64,000 bases of DNA from Candidatus Gastranaerophilales bacterium (GTDB taxonomy: Bacteria; Cyanobacteriota; Vampirovibrionia; Gastranaerophilales; Gastranaerophilaceae), in the NCBI GenBank assembly GCA_944326465.1, contig CALVEB010000002.1, positions 94,569-158,568 of the forward strand, written 5' to 3'. A program made the position numbers and the translations under genes. The number at the start of each line of letters is the position of its first letter. Position 1 is the stretch's first letter. Positions 62,807 to 64,000 of the stretch are shown piece after piece. Under the pieces are notes generated by a model. The model was given only the letters and a program-made list of their open reading frames with translations. It was not told where the DNA came from and made no database searches.

Positions 62807-63580
62807 TTACAAAGAATTATCCTTAATCATCTTTTTTACTTCCTCAATTGTGTAAACTTCGTTTTTACCCTTTGAGTGTAAAATCATATGACAATTTGGA
62901 CATACTGGAATCAAGTCTTTTATAGAATCAAGCTGATATTCGCTTTTAATTGTTGAAATCGGCTTTACATGATGAACATGGATTTTGTTTTTAAACTGTT
63001 CTCCATATTTTTGAGCAAATTCAAATCCACAAATTCTGCATTTTGTGCCATAGTGTTCCAAACAGGCAGTTTTAGCCTTTGTATTTCTTTCATAGGCATT
63101 TACTGTTATAGTTTTTGTCGCTCCTTCTTTGTAATTATTTATTCCTCCGGATAACTCCTCTGGGAAAATACTCTCAAAGTTATTATCTGTTATTCCTAAA
63201 TATTTAGACATTGCGACATCAATATCTAATATTATTTCTTTTTTAGAAGCAGGAACAACATAAAAGTTACATCCGCTAAAAAAATATTGATAATCATCAT
63301 ATTTTCTATTTATTACAGTATAATTAGATATTTCAGAAGTATTTTCATATATAATATGGGCTTTTGTCTTTGGTTTTTGTGTTGTTTTTATATGTATTGA
63401 AATACTTTTATTTCTATTTGTACTATTGTGATAACCAAGAAATATCGTGATATTACTTGGATTTTGAACTAAAATATACCAGTCTTCTACTGATTCAGTA
63501 TCTGCAATATACAAAGTATTGCTTTGTGCCTTGCTTATTGTCCAATAATGATTGTATCTTTTTATAACATCTGCAGACAT
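62807..63580 (-). CDS. HNH endonuclease, McrA-like
   Basis: 257 residues. The N-terminal 130 residues are unrecognised and may recognise modified bases. The C-terminal part has EGATKTITVNAYERNTKAK, then the HNH site: CRICGFEF...HVHHVKPIS...DLIPVCPNCHMILHSK with its two CxxC zinc knuckles. This block matches type IV McrA-like restriction nucleases rather than a homing enzyme. AAAGGGAA precedes the ATG. It lies after the terminase-like gene on the minus strand, so it could instead be a phage packaging HNH. Confidence 0.85.
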   Translation of the reverse strand: MSADVIKRYNHYWTISKAQSNTLYIADTESVEDWYILVQNPSNITIFLGYHNSTNRNKSISIHIKTTQKPKTKAHIIYENTSEISNYTVINRKYDDYQYFFSGCNFYVVPASKKEIILDIDVAMSKYLGITDNNFESIFPEELSGGINNYKEGATKTITVNAYERNTKAKTACLEHYGTKCRICGFEFAQKYGEQFKNKIHVHHVKPISTIKSEYQLDSIKDLIPVCPNCHMILHSKGKNEVYTIEEVKKMIKDNSL

Positions 63581-63626
63581 AATATCATTCCCTTTTTAAG
63601 GATAACACAAACATTATCTTTAAAGA

Positions 63627-64000
63627 CTATTCTTCAAAATCTTCTTGCAACTCAGTTTTCATTTCATTTTCCATTTCTTTCAGCATTTCTTCTTCATAAT
63701 CCAATCTTTTTTGTGCAACCTTTATAAATTTTTCAATCTCAAAATCTTTTTGTTCTTTTTTGACAAGTTCTTCAACAAGATTCAGAAACACATTAAGCCT
63801 TGATGTATCTATTTTATTGCCATTTTGAAGTTCTGAATTAAAATTTGCAAGCATGGTTTTACAAAATACATAAATATCATCTTTAGAGTTTGTATGTTTA
63901 TACAGATATTGATACCTTTTTTCAGTCCAGTTTCCGTCTTTTTTCCAACGTTTTATTGTGCGTTCATTTACACCTAATCTTTTTGCAATTCCCGCAACGG
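63627..64000 (-). CDS. HTH protein, terminase-small-subunit-like (5' end outside window)
   Basis: The frame is open to the window edge. Visible residues begin VAGIAKRLGVNERTIKRWKKDGNW, a helix-turn-helix with the W-x-x-x-D-x-W pattern of phage terminase small subunits, followed by a helical Glu/Lys-rich tail with a coiled-coil end (EEEMLKEMENEMKTELQEDFEE). DNA-binding at the phage packaging site is the family role; with only the C-terminal part seen, another phage or plasmid HTH protein is possible. Confidence 0.55.
   Translation of the reverse strand, partial: VAGIAKRLGVNERTIKRWKKDGNWTEKRYQYLYKHTNSKDDIYVFCKTMLANFNSELQNGNKIDTSRLNVFLNLVEELVKKEQKDFEIEKFIKVAQKRLDYEEEMLKEMENEMKTELQEDFEE

Noticed and set aside
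1..64000. CRISPR array
   Set aside because: No regularly spaced repeats of 25-40 bp with unique spacers, and no cas genes.
1..64000. insertion sequences or transposases
   Set aside because: No transposase-like protein or terminal inverted repeats with target duplication found, even near the tandem duplication at 15-18 kb.

Overview
The window is a stretch of an AT-rich bacterial chromosome. The gene content and protein style fit an anaerobic gut relative of the cyanobacteria (Vampirovibrionia/Melainabacteria, perhaps Gastranaerophilales). The clues are a fused AdhE for fermentation, a plant/cyanobacterial-type glutamate-cysteine ligase, a tmRNA with the CCA end encoded, PilT without respiratory genes, and several surface-type proteins with a short N-terminal F-x-G motif. 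The taxonomic call is an inference from style; no marker-gene comparison was possible.

Region 1 (1-12,600) is mostly housekeeping: the end of an ADP-ribosyltransferase-like gene, a phosphohexomutase, pheA, recF, pilT, ispE, rsmA, a glutamate-cysteine ligase, adhE with a clear promoter and terminator, tmRNA (ssrA) and an XRE/zinc-ribbon regulator. Region 2 (12,600-26,000) mixes accessory surface or secreted proteins with recA and rpmB. It holds two paralogous lipoprotein-like genes, a cassette of three near-identical small exported TonB-C-like proteins around a GHSEG alpha/beta hydrolase (with the 3' end of a second hydrolase left behind), a large helical-repeat protein, and three tandem paralogues with an F-x-G motif followed by a PLA-x-x-IAMSP segment. 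Region 3 (26,000-47,000) is again core: a ROK sugar kinase, M29 aminopeptidase, a pilin-like protein, the bioF-bioG-bioC pimeloyl block, hemW, then a run of envelope and regulatory genes (acidic TonB-C-like protein, sigma factor, zinc-ribbon STAND-like ATPase, FtsB/DivIC-like protein, TPR protein, secreted HExxH protein, CtpA protease) and mnmG.

Region 4 (about 48,800-64,000) is a defence island. It starts after a hairpin-rich, more GC-rich non-coding stretch. It contains a SIR2-APAZ protein overlapping a short catalytically dead Argonaute (the SPARSA NAD-depletion arrangement), a DinD/BRO-N protein, a type I restriction-modification system whose methylase and specificity subunits are fused, a HEPN-like protein overlapping the end of that fusion, a small membrane-anchored coiled-coil protein, an unknown protein paired with an XRE-ImmA/IrrE regulator-protease, two tiny genes, a McrA-like HNH nuclease and the end of a terminase-small-subunit-like HTH gene.

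Two patterns cut across the regions. First, many genes without a Shine-Dalgarno sequence have a -10 hexamer exactly 6 nt before the start codon (recF, the XRE/zinc-ribbon gene, all three TonB-C-like copies, hemW, ctpA, perhaps bioF; rsmA and mnmG are close), which predicts leaderless mRNAs and sets several start codons. Second, an F-x-G N-terminal motif is shared by six otherwise dissimilar proteins and looks like an uncharacterised targeting or anchoring signal.
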